From positions 1 to 35,331 of the forward strand of contig RPOO01000002.1 of the NCBI GenBank assembly GCA_003857025.1: a stretch of DNA of 35,331 nt. The letters are read 5' to 3'. Within the stretch, counting starts at the first letter, position 1. Each line of letters opens with the position of its first letter. Positions 1 to 8,377 of the stretch are shown in pieces. A program made the translations under genes and the position numbers. This DNA comes from Methanothrix sp. (lineage in GTDB: Archaea; Halobacteriota; Methanosarcinia; Methanotrichales; Methanotrichaceae). A model generated the notes under the pieces. That model saw nothing but the letters and a program-made list of their open reading frames with translations, was not told the DNA's origin and searched no databases.

Positions 1-515
1 GCTGCCATAGGGATGCCGAGGTCGCTGCACTCCTTCAGGAAATCCCCTGCTAAAAATCCGAGGCCTCCGGCATAAAAGGGCAGAGCATGGTGCAGCCCGT
101 ACTCGGCTGAGAAATAGGCGATATTATGCTTCTTAGGATCGGCGATATTCTCACCGAACCAGCCGCGGGAGATGTCCATGTAGCTCTCGAATCGAGCCAT
201 GACTGCGTCATAGTGCCTGAGAAAGTGAGGGTCTTGGGACGCAGCTTGCAGGGCTTCTTTATCCATGCGGTTGAGCATCTTTACCGGGTTGTGATTGCTC
301 AGATGCCAGCCCTGGCGGTTGAGCAGCTTGAAGACGGCTCTGCCTTCCGGATGCCAGCTCCACCAGAGGTTGTAGGCAAGCTCTCTAAGTCCGGAGAGCC
401 TTTCCGGCAAATGGGGAAATTTGTCTTTAACACCATACATAAATTTAGTCAGCTCCAGGCCAAGTCCATAAACCCTTCCAAGTCCACATATTTTTCCAGG
501 TCCATAAACTCTCAT
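1..515 (-). CDS. glgP: Alpha-glucan (glycogen/maltodextrin) phosphorylase, N-terminal part, runs off the window
   Basis: The minus strand reads FPHLPERLSGLRELAYNLWW, then a histidine-rich SWHPEGRAVF segment and further on NIAYFSAEYGLH and FYAGGLGFLAGDFLKE. This is the start of the glycogen phosphorylase family with the DUF3417-type N-terminus, which releases glucose 1-phosphate from alpha-1,4-glucans in the cytoplasm. Only about 170 residues lie in the window; the catalytic and pyridoxal-phosphate regions lie beyond position 1. The start is uncertain. ATG at 515 gives a leader with a repeated VYG-GLG pattern, built from a DNA repeat close to TATGGACTTGG. ATG at 440 starts MYGVKDKFPHLP, which matches the usual family start better. 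An 8-bp inverted repeat (CTTCCAAG 475-482, CTTGGAAG 530-537) spans the upstream start. The family call is confident; the start is not. Confidence 0.85.
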   Translation of the reverse strand, partial: MRVYGPGKICGLGRVYGLGLELTKFMYGVKDKFPHLPERLSGLRELAYNLWWSWHPEGRAVFKLLNRQGWHLSNHNPVKMLNRMDKEALQAASQDPHFLRHYDAVMARFESYMDISRGWFGENIADPKKHNIAYFSAEYGLHHALPFYAGGLGFLAGDFLKECSDLGIPMA

Positions 516-686
516 CAAATTTAGGTTCTCTTGGAAGATATATCCTGCGATTCTTATATTATATTCTTGTATTATATAATTTTACTTCTTCTCTGCTGCT
601 ATCACAAAGGCGTTTTCGCAGCATCTCCCAGCAAGAGGAACTCAAAGCTGAAAAGCACTAAATAGTATACAGTCGAAGATTATTTT

Positions 687-1994
687 GTGAAAGCAAAGGC
701 GGAATTAAAACGCGTCCTGGGCCTCTTCGAGATCACGCTGTCCGGCATCGGCATAATCCTGGGTGCCGGCATCTATGCGCTCATCGGCGAGGCGGCGGGC
801 CTGGCAGGAAACGCCGTATGGCTCTCGTTTGCCATCTCGTCGCTGGTCGCCCTCCTCACCGGCCTGGCCTACGCGGAGCTGTCGTCCATGTTTCCCAGGG
901 CCAGCGCCGAGTATGAGTACACGGCGCAGGCATTCAGCCGCTTTCCCGCCTTCGTCATCGGCTGGCTGATCATATTCAGCGGCGTAATCGGAGCCGCCAC
1001 CGTCTCTTTGGGCTTTGCCGGATACTTTCAGGCACTGACGGGGGCACCAATTCTGCCTGCCGCCCTGGTGCTGGTGGCCCTCCTGGCCGTCCTGATCTTC
1101 ACCGGCATCAAACAGTCGGCAAGGTTCGCCATCGCCTTCACACTGATCGAGGCGGCGGGGCTCTTCTTTGTGATAGTTGTCGGCATTCCTCATCTGGGCA
1201 GCGTCAATTATCTGGAGATGCCCTTCGGCCTTTCCGGCGTCTTTCAGGCATCGGCTCTGATATTCTTTGCATTCATCGGCTTTGAGGATATGGTCAAGCT
1301 TTCCGAGGAAGCGGAAGATCCGGAAAAGAACATTCCTCGCGGATTGATTCTGGCCATCTCGGCGAGCATCATTCTGTATATTCTGGTAGCACTGTGCGCC
1401 ACAAGCGTCCTTGGCTGGCAGGAGCTTTCCACCTCATCCGCTCCGTTTTCCGATATTGCCCATGCCGCTTTGGGCCGGAACGCCTCGCTTGCCATATCAG
1501 TGATGGCGCTCTTTGCTACCACCAACACCGTGCTGCTCATGCTCCTGGCGGCATCCAGGATCGTCTTCGGCATGGCGGAATCCTCGTCGCTTCCTTTGAT
1601 TTTGGCGTCTGTTCACCCGCGCACCAAAACGCCCTGGGCGGCCGTAGTCCTGGTCACGATAATGTGCATGGCATTTGTCTTTCTGCAGGACATATCGTTC
1701 GTGGCCAACGTCAACAATTTCACAGTCTTTCTGACTTTTATGGTCATCAACGCCGCCCTGATACGTCTCCGCTACAGGAGGCCGGAATTGGCCAGGCCCT
1801 TTCGGGTGCCTTTTTCCTGGGGGAAGCTGCCGATTCTGCCGCTTTTAGGCATCGTCGTCAATCTCTTCCTGATGCTGCAGCTCTCCTGGTCGGCTATTGC
1901 TCTTGGCGCTGGATTGACCATCCTCGGCGCGGCGGCGGCGCATTTTCTGGATAAGTCTTCTTCAAGTTCGGAGGACACGGCTCAGAAGGTGTAA
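687..1994 (+). CDS. APC-superfamily amino acid permease
   Basis: A 435-residue polytopic membrane protein with about 12 hydrophobic segments. The first carries the APC signature GIGIILGAGIYALIGEAAG near residues 20-38, followed by the conserved loop around FPRASAEYEY (about 70-79). A later FIGFEDMVKLSEEAEDPEKNIPR segment (about 197-219) is also typical of this family. It probably moves an amino acid or polyamine across the cytoplasmic membrane with a cation; the substrate cannot be read from the sequence. The start is GTG at 687, and no ATG lies close to the conserved N-terminus. The next gene begins 15 nt after the stop on the same strand, so the two may be co-transcribed. The AT-rich stretch 535-690 separates it from the divergent phosphorylase and probably holds both promoters. 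Confidence 0.85.
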   Translation: MKAKAELKRVLGLFEITLSGIGIILGAGIYALIGEAAGLAGNAVWLSFAISSLVALLTGLAYAELSSMFPRASAEYEYTAQAFSRFPAFVIGWLIIFSGVIGAATVSLGFAGYFQALTGAPILPAALVLVALLAVLIFTGIKQSARFAIAFTLIEAAGLFFVIVVGIPHLGSVNYLEMPFGLSGVFQASALIFFAFIGFEDMVKLSEEAEDPEKNIPRGLILAISASIILYILVALCATSVLGWQELSTSSAPFSDIAHAALGRNASLAISVMALFATTNTVLLMLLAASRIVFGMAESSSLPLILASVHPRTKTPWAAVVLVTIMCMAFVFLQDISFVANVNNFTVFLTFMVINAALIRLRYRRPELARPFRVPFSWGKLPILPLLGIVVNLFLMLQLSWSAIALGAGLTILGAAAAHFLDKSSSSSEDTAQKV

Positions 1995-2009
1995 ACGCAA
2001 GAACGTGAT

Positions 2010-2555
2010 ATGGATGCGAGAGCAATATATGAAGGCGACAATGTGAGGGTCACAAAGTACGTAATAACCTCCCCCGAGTGCACCGATATCCTTCCATCTG
2101 ACGTATCCTCGATGGTCTATGATTCAAAACACAGCGTAAACGTCAAAGAGACCTGCTTTGGGGCAATCATCGACGGCGAGGAGGACGGGATCAAGCTTCT
2201 TATCGAGGAGATCAGGGCACTTGATCCGCCGGGGATTTTTATTAAAGACCGAGGATTCCCTCCGGGAGACCCCAGGCGCTGCAGAGGACCGACTTGCGGC
2301 TCTCCGAATAAGATAGTCTCGCTCGCTTTTGGTCGCCGTGCCGGAGGGGCCAGGACGGGCTATTGCATGATCGAGGCAGAGTCGAGGATGTTGCCCATGA
2401 TCTCAAGAGCCCTTGCATTCCAGGCTAAAGGAGAAACTGATGCCCCGGAAAAAGCCGCCGCGACAAAGCGGCCTCTGGATAAAATGAAACTGGAAGAGAT
2501 CATCAAGGATGAGCTTCCTTTAGGTTCATGGCTAAAGTGGACTGATTGCCACTAA
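2010..2555 (+). CDS. Putative methanogenesis marker protein 6 family
   Basis: A 181-residue soluble protein. Its central motif, IFIKDRGFPPGDPRRCRGP followed by GGARTGYCMIEAESRMLPMISRAL, resembles what I recall of methanogenesis marker protein 6 (DUF2102-type), a family of unknown biochemical role found in methanogens. The N-terminal half (residues 8-70) includes TKYVITSPE and a region resembling a small alpha/beta fold. The C-terminal tail from about residue 145 is lysine- and glutamate-rich and may be lineage-specific. There are four Cys residues between 25 and 105, including the CRGPTCG pair, but no recognised cofactor motif. It follows the permease by 15 nt and ends 22 nt before the convergent CHAT gene. 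The family name is from memory and needs a profile search; alternatively it is a conserved hypothetical. Confidence 0.5.
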   Translation: MDARAIYEGDNVRVTKYVITSPECTDILPSDVSSMVYDSKHSVNVKETCFGAIIDGEEDGIKLLIEEIRALDPPGIFIKDRGFPPGDPRRCRGPTCGSPNKIVSLAFGRRAGGARTGYCMIEAESRMLPMISRALAFQAKGETDAPEKAAATKRPLDKMKLEEIIKDELPLGSWLKWTDCH

Positions 2556-2577
2556 ACCGGCTTGATCTCCAGCAGCG

Positions 2578-5500
2578 TTATTTTTTCGCCAATGCCTTTT
2601 CCACCAGCCCCCTGCCCCGGTCCTTGAGATAGCTCTGCAAGACCTCCTGCACCATAACCATAAACTGCTCCTGGCTGTAGCTCAGCTTTGCCGCCAACCG
2701 CTCAACCATCGGCTCGACGTTCTTGACCTCATCGCTCTTGATGCTCCTTAAAACCACGGCGGCCAGAGCCATCAGGCGCAGGCCCTCCGGCATCTTATTC
2801 ATCTGCACGGCTAGAGCGCCGAGCTGGAAGAAGGCCCCCGCCTCGCCCGGCTTGTCGCAAAGGTCCTGGTAGACGTGCAGAGCGCCTCGGAAATTCTCCC
2901 AGGCGGCCTCTTTGTTGCCCCTCTGGGACTCGATCAGGCCGAGGTTGTGCAGAATGGCCGCCTCCCCCCGCAGCTCGCCAATCTCGCGCTTGAGTTGGAG
3001 GGCTTGCCGGAACTCCTCTACCGCAGGATCATAGTCACCCTTCTCGAAGTCGATGGAGGCCAGAGCATATTGCGCTTCGGCCATGCTCGGCCGGTCATCG
3101 ATACGACTCAGCAACGCCACGACCCGCGCCAGCCTGGTCCGGGCAGCCTCAAGGTTGCCGCGGTTGAAGTCGAGCATGGCCATGCTCTGCAGCGTAGAGG
3201 ACAGACTGCGCAGATCTCCCAGTTTCTCCAAGATATCGAGGGTTTTTTGCATCTTTTCCATGGCAGCGTCGTAGTCCTTCTGCAGCAAATCGATCGACGC
3301 AAGCCCCTGCAGCGCTGCCGCCACCCCGGCTGTATCGCCCTCGACGCGGCAGATCTCCTCAGCTTGGCAAAAGCTCTCACGTGCCTGCTCGTTCTTACCC
3401 TGGCGGAGAAGGAGCATGCCCAGGCCCTGAAGGGCAATTCTATCCGGACCGCTCTCCAGGGCGCGAGCGTACCATTCTGCAGCTTTGGAAAAATTGCCCA
3501 GCTCCATAAAGGCTTGCGCAATCCAGTTCATAGGCTCGGGATGCTTTTCCATTCCCAGGATCGGCAGGTTTTGCCGGATCACTTCCGCATAGTAGCCCCG
3601 CCGAACCAAATAGCTGCTGATGCGGCTCGTGACGGTTCTTGCATTCGGCGTGTCTCCAGCGGCAAGATAGTGCCCCCGCGCCTCCAGCAATGCATCTAAC
3701 CGAGAAAGCCCGAGCATTGATGCCTGTCCTTCTTCCGCCAGATCCCTCAGAAACACTGCTGCCGCCTTTTCCGCTGCGACTCGCTCCTCCGGCAACAGAG
3801 CCTCCAGGAAACCGGGCCGGAGGAAGGGCTGCACGCAGAGCAGCTTTCTCACAGGATAAGCCAGCATGAGCCGCTGCAATTTCCCAGCCAATTCATCAGC
3901 AGCACTCTCCGAGATCCCGGCTGCGGCCGCCAGGCCCGCAGAATTGACGGCTATTCCGAAAACCGCCGCCCGACCCAAGGAGAGACGCAAATCCGGGCCC
4001 AAGAGGGAGAGCCCTGCTTTCGGGATGTCGTCGCTGCTTTGAATTCCATCACCGATCCTGGCCGCTTGCGTGGCCGGAGCCAGGAGGCCGGGATTTCCCG
4101 CCGCCAGAGAATAAAGCTTGAAAAGCTCTTCGTAGCCGGTCTCGCCGCGGCGATACCGCTCAGTCACTGCCTCGTCCAGCAGCAGGAATTTGATAAATGC
4201 GCTCCCGGCCAGGCCCGACAGCGGCCACTCCCAGGCACGCTTGGGCAGTGTCAATGCATCGGCGGGAAGAGCCGAGCAGGTGATGATAGCCCGGCTGCTC
4301 TCCATTCCCTTCAGAGTCTGCAAATAGAACGCCGCCAGCTCTGCATCGTTGATGCGGCCAGTCTTCTCTTCCAGGCCCAGGCCGTCCCACAGGATCAGAT
4401 ATTTTCCCTCATTAAGCAATTTTTGCGCGCTCTTCAGCCTGTCCGCCAGGGGCGTTTTTGCGTCTCGCAGATCCTGTGCCTCCTTCGGCTTGCCGATCCT
4501 GGTCAAAAAGCCGATGACCGCCTCCAGGAATCGCGCTGCGCTCAAGGGATTATTTCGAGAGCTGTAGACGGGAATGATGGAATATCCGAAAAGAGCAAGC
4601 TGCCGGGCGAGCCTGGTGGCCAGAGCGCTTTTGCCCATGCCGCTCTTTCCTGTGATGACAATCGTGCGAGCCGCGCCGCTTTGCATAGCCGGAAGGAGAC
4701 GATGCAGATCCCGTCTTCGGTTCACGAAATTGAATGCATGTCCCTCTGCCATTCCCGGCAGAGGCTCCAGAACATTCCTGACAGTATCCCAATTTGTTGC
4801 GCCCCCCGGCGTCTTGTCGGCATCAAATATGCGTTGTTGATCTGTGGAAGAGTATAGAATCGGCAGGGCGCAGACTTTTCCTTCCTTGAGGCATGAATCC
4901 CGAGCATCTCGACGGGCCGTTCCCAGTGCCTCGCCAATGGACTTGCCCTGCGCCAGTGCTTCGTAGAATGCAGCCGCTGAGGCTGCTGAACCATTCCAGG
5001 CCACAGCCAGAGGCAGATGCTCCGCCGCGCTCATGGCCAGCAGATCAAGAGATTCTGGGTGATCATTCTGGCAGCCACCGAAAATGAGACACTGCACGCC
5101 GCACCCCTTCAAAGCTTCTGCCACTTCAGTTCCGGTCTTTGCATCCGACCGACCATCCTCGTCCTGCACGACAAAGAGCGCCTTGCCGCTCGAAATCTTT
5201 GCCAGCCCGACGAGATGAACCAGGTGTGGGCGAAAAGTTTTGGCATGCATTTTCAGCTCATCGAACGTGCCGAGGTCGCCGATCTGCAGGACTGCATCCC
5301 GGCCTTCCATCGTCCGCAAGAAGCCCTGCTCCTCCAGAGCATAATCAAGAGGCTCGCAGGCCACAAAGAGCACGCGTAAAGGCCCCGGCTCAAGCTTTGC
5401 GCTCTGGATTTGAGAGGCTGTCTGCGCCGCCTCGGCCATCGGACGGCGAACTATGCTGAACCTTTCGCTAAAACCGACCGCCTCACCGGCGAATTTTAGA

Positions 5501-5850
5501 TACTCCCAGGGGAGCTGCAAAGCATCGGGACTGGTAGACGCGACGATCAGGTCCCCGCCTGATGAGAGTCGGCCCTTGAAGTCCTGCCAACCCTTCTCGA
5601 AGAATAACTGGAAGAGCCCGTCACCCAGGATGGAGAGGTAGTCCTGCGCCTCCCTGACCGCGCAGCCTTTTCGGAAGAGCGAGGCATATTGCGCCGCCAT
5701 CTCCCGCACCTGCTGGGATTCGACCGGGGTCAATTGCCCTTCCGATACGACATCTTCACCAATCAAGATCCTGCAGGAAAAGGCCCTCGCCCCCGTGCCT
5801 CCCGCTTCGGAAATAGTGATCGCTATCCTCTGATCTAGCTTCTGACTCAT
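2578..5850 (-). CDS. CHAT-domain / P-loop NTPase / TPR protein with a degenerate CHAT active site
   Basis: A 1090-residue, three-part protein. Residues about 1-130 form a nucleotide-independent N-terminal region containing LPWEYLKF (about 110-118), as seen ahead of CHAT domains. The caspase-like CHAT domain covers about 150-330. The catalytic Cys is present (FGGCQND, Cys260), but the usual Gly-His-Gly is Gly-Leu-Ala (Leu216), so the His of the protease dyad is missing. A STAND/NB-ARC-like NTPase follows, with Walker A GKSGMGKS near 400 and a modified Walker B YLILWDG near 490. About eight TPR repeats occupy roughly 740-1040. I chose ATG 5850 because GGAGG lies about 10 nt upstream; the longer reading frame from 5892 would overlap the CDF gene. 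It starts 4 nt after the CDF stop, so the two are translationally linked. Such proteins are signalling or cell-death switches in other prokaryotes; here the role is unknown. Confidence 0.85.
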   Translation of the reverse strand: MSQKLDQRIAITISEAGGTGARAFSCRILIGEDVVSEGQLTPVESQQVREMAAQYASLFRKGCAVREAQDYLSILGDGLFQLFFEKGWQDFKGRLSSGGDLIVASTSPDALQLPWEYLKFAGEAVGFSERFSIVRRPMAEAAQTASQIQSAKLEPGPLRVLFVACEPLDYALEEQGFLRTMEGRDAVLQIGDLGTFDELKMHAKTFRPHLVHLVGLAKISSGKALFVVQDEDGRSDAKTGTEVAEALKGCGVQCLIFGGCQNDHPESLDLLAMSAAEHLPLAVAWNGSAASAAAFYEALAQGKSIGEALGTARRDARDSCLKEGKVCALPILYSSTDQQRIFDADKTPGGATNWDTVRNVLEPLPGMAEGHAFNFVNRRRDLHRLLPAMQSGAARTIVITGKSGMGKSALATRLARQLALFGYSIIPVYSSRNNPLSAARFLEAVIGFLTRIGKPKEAQDLRDAKTPLADRLKSAQKLLNEGKYLILWDGLGLEEKTGRINDAELAAFYLQTLKGMESSRAIITCSALPADALTLPKRAWEWPLSGLAGSAFIKFLLLDEAVTERYRRGETGYEELFKLYSLAAGNPGLLAPATQAARIGDGIQSSDDIPKAGLSLLGPDLRLSLGRAAVFGIAVNSAGLAAAAGISESAADELAGKLQRLMLAYPVRKLLCVQPFLRPGFLEALLPEERVAAEKAAAVFLRDLAEEGQASMLGLSRLDALLEARGHYLAAGDTPNARTVTSRISSYLVRRGYYAEVIRQNLPILGMEKHPEPMNWIAQAFMELGNFSKAAEWYARALESGPDRIALQGLGMLLLRQGKNEQARESFCQAEEICRVEGDTAGVAAALQGLASIDLLQKDYDAAMEKMQKTLDILEKLGDLRSLSSTLQSMAMLDFNRGNLEAARTRLARVVALLSRIDDRPSMAEAQYALASIDFEKGDYDPAVEEFRQALQLKREIGELRGEAAILHNLGLIESQRGNKEAAWENFRGALHVYQDLCDKPGEAGAFFQLGALAVQMNKMPEGLRLMALAAVVLRSIKSDEVKNVEPMVERLAAKLSYSQEQFMVMVQEVLQSYLKDRGRGLVEKALAKK

Positions 5851-5854
5851 TTGT

Positions 5855-6784
5855 TTATTCCTCCTCCGTCCTTTTGCCGGTTTGACCATCATTCGATTTG
5901 CCGTTCAAATCACGGCTCAATTCGCAGTAATCCTTTGGCTCCATGTGCACTACCACATCCTCCACGCCCTCGACGGAGCCTTTGATCCGGTCTTCGACCT
6001 CTTCTGCAACTTTATGCGCCGCCTCAAGCGATAAAGACGAGTCCACGCCGATATGCAAATCCACATACATCTGCCCCGGCGCTCCCCTTGTTCGGATGCG
6101 GTGGCAGCTGCACACTCCCGGCACGGACATTGCCAGCTTTGCGATGACGTTCTCCTCGATCAAAGCTTTGTCCAGCAGTATCTTGGAGCTGTCTTTGATG
6201 ATCTCAAGGCCGGTCAGGATGATCAATCCGGTGATGAGCAAAGCAATGATGGGATCGGCCAGAGGGTAGCCCATCTTGACTGCCACCAGGCCGGCGATGA
6301 CCCCCACAGAAGCATAGACATCGCTGCGAGTATGCATGGAATCGGCCACCAGAATGCTGCTCTTCAGCCTCCTGCCAATGATGTACTCGTATGCGGCGAT
6401 GCCCACATTGATAGCAAGCGTCCCGCCCATGATGGCAAAGCTGATTTCATTGACCTCCGGCACAGCCGGATGGAGGACGCGATTGGTTGCAGCCATGACT
6501 ATCTGGAAGCAACTGGCGAAGAGAAGAACGGCAATCCCCAAAGACGCAAATGTCTCAAACTTGGAGTGTCCGTAAGGATGCTCCCGATCGGGGGGGCGCG
6601 AGGCCAGGGAGATGCCTACCAGGCCGATGATGTTGGAGCAGGAATCAAAGAGCGAGTGCAGCCCGTCCGAGGTCATTGACAGCGAGCCGGTATACAGCCC
6701 CCATCCGCCCTTTGCCAGAGCCACAAGTAAATTTAATATGAAGACAATTATAAGAATACGCCTGACCGTCGCGTAGTATGTCAT
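5855..6784 (-). CDS. Cation diffusion facilitator (CDF) family metal transporter
   Basis: A 309-residue membrane protein of normal CDF length with six predicted membrane segments and a cytoplasmic C-terminal domain. Metal-site residues are visible: SDGLHSLFD in TM2 (His43, Asp47) and ADSMHTRSD in TM5 (an HxxxD pair near 147-151). The HxxxD/HxxxD arrangement is the one seen in zinc-type CDFs, whereas DxxxD is more typical of manganese. The loop PPDREHPYGHSKFE (about 65-78) is a family hallmark. The C-terminal ferredoxin-like domain includes GAPGQMYVDLHIGVD and ends VVVHMEPKDYC. It would export Zn or a similar divalent ion in exchange for protons. It is the first gene of a two-gene minus-strand unit with the CHAT protein, whose ribosome binding site lies inside this gene's last codons. 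Metal specificity is inferred. Confidence 0.9.
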   Translation of the reverse strand: MTYYATVRRILIIVFILNLLVALAKGGWGLYTGSLSMTSDGLHSLFDSCSNIIGLVGISLASRPPDREHPYGHSKFETFASLGIAVLLFASCFQIVMAATNRVLHPAVPEVNEISFAIMGGTLAINVGIAAYEYIIGRRLKSSILVADSMHTRSDVYASVGVIAGLVAVKMGYPLADPIIALLITGLIILTGLEIIKDSSKILLDKALIEENVIAKLAMSVPGVCSCHRIRTRGAPGQMYVDLHIGVDSSLSLEAAHKVAEEVEDRIKGSVEGVEDVVVHMEPKDYCELSRDLNGKSNDGQTGKRTEEE

Positions 6785-6970
6785 CGAAATAGATATGCTC
6801 GGCTGGTGATAAATAAGTTTTTGAGCGAGTTCGAAGCCGCGGCGAAATGAAGCGAAGAAGAGCCGAAGCGATGCGGATTCGACTTATAATGAAGTTGGAA
6901 GCGAAGCCGGGCATAAAGCAGCATAAAACATTGCGAAGTTGGAGCAAAAAGCAAGACCGAGTTGATTTGC

Positions 6971-7384
6971 ATGATCATAACCAGATACATTGAGTTTGAG
7001 ACCCGCAGCGGCGACCTGAAAGATATTACTGAAGAAGTGCAGGGCATAGTCCTGGACTCCGACCTGGAAGCGGGAACGGCCACCGTTTTCGTCCCCGGAG
7101 CGACGGGGGCCGTGACGACCATCGAATACGAGGACGGCCTGGCTTCGGACCTCGGCGATGCCCTGCAGAGGCTCGCGCCCCAGGAGATCGATTATGCTCA
7201 TAACCTGCGATGGCATGACGGAAACGGCCATTCGCACATTCGAGCTTCGCTGATCGGTCCGAGCCTGGTGGTTCCCTTTTCCGGGAAAAGACTGATGCTG
7301 GGAACCTGGCAGCAAATCGTCTTCCTGGAACTGGACAACCGGCCACGGCATCGAAAGATAATCGTGCAGATTATGGGTGAATAG
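6971..7384 (+). CDS. yjbQ: YjbQ / UPF0047 family protein (secondary thiamine-phosphate synthase-like)
   Basis: A 137-residue protein showing the full UPF0047 signature: PGATGAVTTIEYEDGLASDL (about 41-60), then a His-Asn and NGHSHIRASLIGPS segment (about 83-99) with the clustered histidines conserved in the family, and LGTWQQIVFLELDNRPRHR (about 110-128). Bacterial relatives have weak thiamine-phosphate synthase activity, but the physiological role is unsettled. I start it at ATG 6971 rather than the upstream TTG at 6962. It is monocistronic, diverges from the CDF gene and converges with the secreted protein gene 60 nt downstream. The 186-nt upstream gap contains many GAAGC-type repeats (6826-6920) of unknown meaning. 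Confidence 0.85.
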   Translation: MIITRYIEFETRSGDLKDITEEVQGIVLDSDLEAGTATVFVPGATGAVTTIEYEDGLASDLGDALQRLAPQEIDYAHNLRWHDGNGHSHIRASLIGPSLVVPFSGKRLMLGTWQQIVFLELDNRPRHRKIIVQIMGE

Positions 7385-7444
7385 AACCCGCGGCAGCAAA
7401 ACAAGCCTTCTGGGCCATCGATTTGACCTCGAAGGCAATTGCAG

Positions 7445-8083
7445 TCAGACAACCAGTAACTTGACCGGCAAACCCTGACGCGCCAGATCATCAGACTGCA
7501 AGATTCTGTGGTTGTTGTCTCCGTCCACTAACGTGATATTCAAGAGCTGCCAGTAGCCGGTTTCTACCATGTTCATGTCGTCTTTGGGAAGACGCATACG
7601 CACCGTGTAGATGCCGTCTTTCGAGCCGCCGGAAGTCCGGTTTCCCGAATTAAAGAGCGCCACTGCCGTCTGACTGCTGGACGGTGCCTCAAAATACACA
7701 GCCGATGCCCACAGGCCGCTCTGGTCGTCTATGATGTGGGCGGTTAGGTTGACGGTCTGATCCGATCTCGATGAGATTGTCGTCGGCTCAAAATCAAAGC
7801 CGGCCAGACTTGGCGGCTGATCATCAGCCAGGGCACCAGCACCGGCTGCCTGGGATTGTGGTGGAACCAGCGGATCGATTGCATCCGAAGAAGAAAAGCA
7901 CTCGCTGCTGCCGGCAAGCTTGATGGTCTTCTGCATTGAGAAGGCCCCTATCAAATCCTCGGAGCTGCTGCCGTAGGCGAAGGCCGGGCAAGATAGAATC
8001 CAAGCAAATAAAATTAACTCGATCAGAATCGCTGCAAGCGAAAATCGTGCTCTAAACCATAGATGCTCCATCAATACAATCAT
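7445..8083 (-). CDS. Secreted protein of unknown function with an Ig-like domain
   Basis: About 212 residues. The N-terminus has a signal-peptide shape: charged RAR, a long hydrophobic run ending CPAFAYG, with a plausible signal peptidase I site after AFA. The mature part begins with a low-complexity Ser/Ala/Gln-rich linker (about 40-90). A beta-rich domain follows, with DQTVNLTAHIIDDQSGLWASAVYF, DGIYTVRMRLPKDDMN and YWQLLNITLVDGDNN. This resembles the Ig-like folds in cell-surface proteins, where the aspartates often bind calcium. NLT, NRT and NIT are potential archaeal N-glycosylation sites. Starts are possible at ATG 8083 or ATG 8071; neither has a clear ribosome binding site. I do not recognise a named family. 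It is convergent with yjbQ. Confidence 0.65.
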   Translation of the reverse strand: MIVLMEHLWFRARFSLAAILIELILFAWILSCPAFAYGSSSEDLIGAFSMQKTIKLAGSSECFSSSDAIDPLVPPQSQAAGAGALADDQPPSLAGFDFEPTTISSRSDQTVNLTAHIIDDQSGLWASAVYFEAPSSSQTAVALFNSGNRTSGGSKDGIYTVRMRLPKDDMNMVETGYWQLLNITLVDGDNNHRILQSDDLARQGLPVKLLVV

Positions 8084-8244
8084 ATCAATGGAAAGCAAAT
8101 ATATGTTTTCCTGAAATATGTTTTCCCAAAGCGCCTACCATTTGATTTTGCCGCTTTCGTTTCCTTGAATATTAAATATTCTCGAAATCTCGGCATGATC
8201 GGTAACTATTATTAGGATTCTTTTCGTTCATGGAGAAACTGATC

Positions 8245-8272
8245 GGGAGCAATCTAATGGGAGCAATCTAAT
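8245..8272. repeat. Perfect 14-bp tandem duplication
   Basis: GGGAGCAATCTAAT occurs twice head to tail (8245-8258 and 8259-8272) in the 290-bp gap between the secreted protein and the receiver gene. No gene covers it. The rest of the gap is AT-rich and otherwise shows only the hairpin at 8334-8360. Confidence 0.9.
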
Positions 8273-8333
8273 AGAAGTGCGTGAAGGCAAAAAGTGCTGT
8301 ATGAAAACTCCTTGCTGCTGATTTCTCTAGTCG

Positions 8334-8360
8334 CCTATCTTATCAATCTCTTTTGATAGG
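8334..8360 (-). terminator. Hairpin just downstream of the receiver gene
   Basis: CCTATC (8334-8339) can pair with GATAGG (8355-8360). An alternative inner stem pairs TATCAA (8341-8346) with TTGATA (8353-8358). It lies about 20 nt past the stop of the minus-strand receiver gene. There is no long U-run after it on that strand, so the termination role is only a suggestion. Confidence 0.35.
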
Positions 8361-8377
8361 CCAGGATTCCAGGCACT

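Noticed and set aside
126-524. 132-codon plus-strand frame at the left edge
   Set aside because: It is the reverse of the glucan phosphorylase gene, whose conserved motifs are clear on the minus strand.
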